In this document: positions 61,408-64,000 of the stretch, in pieces
Layout of the letters: every line of letters starts with the position of its first letter
Position numbering within the stretch: position 1 is the stretch's first letter
Assembly: GCA_002499945.1 (NCBI GenBank)
Contig: DKYP01000100.1
Location: 1-64,000 of the forward strand
Direction of reading: 5' to 3'
Origin: Lachnoclostridium sp. UBA7097
GTDB lineage: Bacteria > Bacillota > Clostridia > Lachnospirales > Lachnospiraceae
DNA length: 64,000 nt
The notes under the pieces: model-generated
The model's input: only the letters and a program-made list of their open reading frames with translations
Databases searched by the model: none
What the model was told of the DNA's origin: nothing
Made by a program: the position numbers and the translations under genes

Positions 61408-62145
61408 TTAACTATCAAGCCTTATTTTTATTGAAACAGCATATTCAGATTCGTTTACCTTTTCTAATAAGTATACATGCAAATGACGTAAAGTACCACA
61501 AATGGAAACTTTCTGGCTGGCAAAATTTCTTAGCCTTACTACTTCTCTTATATATGGCATAAGACTGTTTTTAAACTTATACCATAATAAAGGCGGCATA
61601 TTAGAAGGTTTTTCAAGATTTGGTAATCTTTCAAGAAAATCTGCTGCATCTGAGAATTTTTTGTTCTCAAAATTTGTTGTTGCAATACCGGTTTCCGCAG
61701 TTTCTGTATAGCCATCGTATTTACAATACGATAAAAAACTTTCTTTATGTAATGTGGCATGATTAAGCTGTTCTATAAAATCACGGACTTCACTAATTGC
61801 AACCAGCAAAGCATTATCCTTTAGCAAGTCATCACTAAAGGCAGATATATCCTTTTTTATGTCTAATATTAATGAATATATTTTTTTATTGTTATTATCT
61901 ATAACACATGTTAAAACATCTGCTGATTTGCAATTATCCTTTAAAACACTTTGGGCTCTATATTCTTTTCCAAATACTGCATATTGTCCATCTTTTAAAA
62001 TATACTCCAGATTAACAATTTCTTTGTTTATGCTATTATTATGTTCTTCTTGTACAGATAAAATCATATTTTTATTTATTTTATATAAAACATTTTTTTG
62101 GATTTGTGCACCAGCTTTTAATAGTGTTGTATTTAATTTAAACAT
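61408..62145 (-). CDS. Unknown partner protein of the AAA ATPase
   Basis: Not recognised; 245 residues, no signal peptide or membrane segment. The start overlaps the end of the ATPase gene by 8 bases, so the two are translated together and probably form a complex. The middle holds ADVLTCVID followed by IYSLILDIKKDI, a D...DxK spacing after hydrophobic strands that recalls the core of PD-(D/E)XK nucleases; this is suggestive only. The C-terminal half is helical, ending with a stretch rich in Arg, His and Leu. A nuclease or effector role is inferred from context. Confidence 0.7.
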   Translation of the reverse strand: MFKLNTTLLKAGAQIQKNVLYKINKNMILSVQEEHNNSINKEIVNLEYILKDGQYAVFGKEYRAQSVLKDNCKSADVLTCVIDNNNKKIYSLILDIKKDISAFSDDLLKDNALLVAISEVRDFIEQLNHATLHKESFLSYCKYDGYTETAETGIATTNFENKKFSDAADFLERLPNLEKPSNMPPLLWYKFKNSLMPYIREVVRLRNFASQKVSICGTLRHLHVYLLEKVNESEYAVSIKIRLDS

Positions 62146-63541
62146 TTACATTTATTTCTCCTAACCTTAGTGCTTCATTATAGAGTTCCATAGCAGATTT
62201 TGTAAACAAGTCAAACTGGAAACCTGTCCTGGAATCTGGAATAATTTCTTTTACTATACTTTTTCCATTTGGCTGGAAGATAAATTCATACACAAATAAA
62301 TTTTCAGATTTGATTAAATCTTCTTTTTCCAAGTGAAAATATTTCTCAATTTCATTATTGCTGTTTTCTTTTATATATTTTGATAAAACATATAAATTAT
62401 TTAACTTGGAAACAAAGGTATCACTATGTGTACTAAGTATAATATTGATACTTGCATTATTAAGCCTGTTTAGAAAACGGACTAATTCCAACTGCTTTTC
62501 TGGGTGCAGGCTTGCTTCAACCTCATCAATAATAAGCCTTTCATATCTTGTTTCAGAAGTTAATGCCAGAACTAAAGGTGTTACCTCGTTAACCATAGCA
62601 GAGGCAAGGTACATAGGTATTATATTATTATAATCATTTTTTGGATTATAAGAAAAATTTCCATATTTGTTTGTATTAATATGTCCCTCAATTATTTTAT
62701 CTTCAAAAAAAGATAGTTCATTTTTATATGTTTCATATTTTTTTTCATCTTCTGAATAAGTTTGAAGGAAACGCAGAAAATCGTATACTGGCTGGGTCAG
62801 TCCATTGTATTGTCCGTTATCTTGTACCAGCCTGTTTTCTGCTACTCTATAAGAAATTGCATCATCCGTTTTGTTTGCAAAAAAATCACGGTACAAAAGC
62901 ATTAATCCTGTCCTGGATGCTGGCAGAAATAAACTGCTTTTTTCAAAAATATTTCGTAACATATCCCTGAAAATAAACTTCTTTGTATCCTTTGCAGGGG
63001 AAAGATGGGTTGATGCAACAAGCGCATTTTCTTTCTGTTCTTTTACTTCAGATAAGACACCAATATTAATAAGTTTGTCAATATTTTTTAAAGAGCCATA
63101 TGAAAATAATTGTTGCCCAAATAGTTTTCTTATTTTTTCATTTTCAAGGCATTTGTTGTCCGTAATATCAATTTTGTAGAAGCTGTTATTTTCTAATTCA
63201 ACATCTATATACAATTTTTCTATAGGAATAGTTTTTTTAAAGATATCTTCTATAATTTGCTCTTTTTTTAGGTGTAATTTTTTATTTATACATTCAGTAA
63301 ATTGTACAATATTATCCTTATTTATCAAGTATTTGCTATATCCTTCTATTTTTTCAGCTAAAACAATATCCATTACATCTTCGTCCAGAAGCCCGGTAAT
63401 TTTATCACTTAAGCCTTGTATAAGCTGCATTAAAAAAGTCTTTCCGCTATTATTTGGTCCAACAAAAAGTGTATAATTATTAATACAAACCCTGGCACTT
63501 TCTATTTTAGCAAAATTTTCTACACCAATCCAAAAACGCAT
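62138..63541 (-). CDS. OLD-like AAA (ABC-type) ATPase without TOPRIM domain
   Basis: An SMC/OLD-type ATPase of 467 residues. Walker A is LFVGPNNSGKTFLMQLI (near residue 30); a long insertion follows (about 60-300); Walker B and D-loop are RLIIDEVEASLHPEKQLELV, and the switch histidine is in IILSTHSDTFVSKL. The C-terminal 70 residues are too short for the TOPRIM nuclease of OLD or Gabija, so the effector is more likely the protein encoded next. AAAGGAGC lies before ATG. The gene heads a two-gene operon flanked by a Uma2-like gene. Confidence 0.87.
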   Translation of the reverse strand: MRFWIGVENFAKIESARVCINNYTLFVGPNNSGKTFLMQLIQGLSDKITGLLDEDVMDIVLAEKIEGYSKYLINKDNIVQFTECINKKLHLKKEQIIEDIFKKTIPIEKLYIDVELENNSFYKIDITDNKCLENEKIRKLFGQQLFSYGSLKNIDKLINIGVLSEVKEQKENALVASTHLSPAKDTKKFIFRDMLRNIFEKSSLFLPASRTGLMLLYRDFFANKTDDAISYRVAENRLVQDNGQYNGLTQPVYDFLRFLQTYSEDEKKYETYKNELSFFEDKIIEGHINTNKYGNFSYNPKNDYNNIIPMYLASAMVNEVTPLVLALTSETRYERLIIDEVEASLHPEKQLELVRFLNRLNNASINIILSTHSDTFVSKLNNLYVLSKYIKENSNNEIEKYFHLEKEDLIKSENLFVYEFIFQPNGKSIVKEIIPDSRTGFQFDLFTKSAMELYNEALRLGEINVNV

Positions 63542-63585
63542 TTAACTGCTCCTTTTTCCTCATTTTTATTGATAGCATTTTTCTG

Positions 63586-64000
63586 TCAATCCACACAATC
63601 AAATAACTGGTCAAAATTAATTTTTACATTAGGAAACATATAAATCCCCAAATCTTCTTTATTTTGTTCTGTAACTATTGACATCAATTGATATTCTGAT
63701 TTGTCAATAGAACTCTCATCAGGCGACAATACATATATTTCTACCTGCTTTTTTCTCCAGTCAGCAAGCCAGTATTCTGCAACTTCCACTTTTTTGTATA
63801 GTTCCATTTTTTCATTACGGTCATGTTCTTCTGTTACATCAGATAAAACTTCCATAATAAATCTGGGCACACCTAAAAAATTTGTTGAACGCCTGTTTCT
63901 AATATCACAATTTATAGATACATCTGGAATAACTGGTTTATTATTATTCTCTATCCACTTATATTTCATATTGTCACCAAATACACGGCATAAAGAATTT
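63586..64000 (-). CDS. Uma2-family (DUF820) protein, 5' part beyond the window
   Basis: PD-(D/E)XK-fold protein of unknown role; the visible 138 codons read LCRVFGDNMKYKW, then KPVIPDVSINCD, VPRFIMEVLSDVTEEHDRNEKMELYK and EVAEYWLADWRKKQVEIY, in the usual family order. An ATG at 63969 is in frame, but the frame is open to the window edge and the residues before it (CRVFGDN) fit the family, so the true start lies outside. It precedes the AAA ATPase gene by 44 bases on the same strand and might belong to its operon. Confidence 0.85.
   Translation of the reverse strand, partial: NSLCRVFGDNMKYKWIENNNKPVIPDVSINCDIRNRRSTNFLGVPRFIMEVLSDVTEEHDRNEKMELYKKVEVAEYWLADWRKKQVEIYVLSPDESSIDKSEYQLMSIVTEQNKEDLGIYMFPNVKINFDQLFDCVD

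Noticed and set aside
1..64000. CRISPR arrays, tRNA or rRNA genes, prophage genes
   Set aside because: No regularly spaced direct repeats, no tRNA-like cloverleaf with TTCGA-type arm and no phage structural genes were seen.

Overview
The window is a low-GC, gene-dense chromosomal segment from a Gram-positive anaerobe of the class Clostridia, most likely Lachnospiraceae. The grounds are the AT-rich codon use (ATA and AGG common), strong AGGAGG-like ribosome binding sites, a clostridial order dnaG-rpoD-trmK, a dcw cell-division cluster of the family's type, and ECF sigma/anti-sigma pairs of clostridial style. No rRNA, tRNA, CRISPR array or prophage was seen.

Left part (1-7.7 kb): a Na+/solute symporter, a low-complexity lipoprotein, and a complete IS200/IS605-type element (tnpA, tnpB, omega-RNA-like right end) that has landed in the 5' part of a GHKL sensor kinase gene. 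A small unknown gene and a BlaI/BlaR1-like repressor-metalloprotease pair follow. Middle-left (7.7-20.6 kb): a long same-strand housekeeping block comprising dnaG, rpoD, trmK, a TGS-domain nucleoside kinase, folD, rimO, pgsA, cinA-type amidase, a YhiN-type flavoprotein, cmk, ispH and an S1-domain protein, closed by a strong terminator; cheR comes next.

Defence island 1 (21.5-29.6 kb): a complete four-gene Wadjet (JetABCD) condensin-like anti-plasmid operon with its own promoter. A 299-bp transposase-less IS605 derivative that keeps both ends and the omega-RNA-like scaffold sits directly behind jetD. Accessory stretch (29.9-40.8 kb): two ECF-type genes, an AAA-ATPase/PD-(D/E)XK protein, a fused MFS-type/spermidine-synthase-like protein, an L,D-transpeptidase, an ABC-F ATPase, an ANT(6)-like nucleotidyltransferase and a Uma2-family protein, many separated by clear terminators.

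Cell-division cluster (41.1-52.7 kb): mraZ, rsmH, an FtsL-like gene, two penicillin-binding proteins, mraY, murD, ftsW, divIB/ftsQ and ftsZ, with murE, murF, murG, murC and ftsA absent from the cluster. Then come a CPBP protease, a PAS-GGDEF-EAL protein, a ComEC-like metallo-beta-lactamase lipoprotein, miaB and dgt.

Right end (59.3-64 kb): an intergenic gap holds a 30-codon toxin gene facing a convergent small RNA. It has every element of an Fst/par type I toxin-antitoxin locus, and neither partner is long enough to be found by ordinary gene calling. A second ECF/DUF4179-like pair follows, with the remains of a decayed duplicate. Last is a two-gene AAA ATPase plus unknown-protein operon, the best candidate here for an undescribed defence-like system, beside a second Uma2-family gene that runs off the window.
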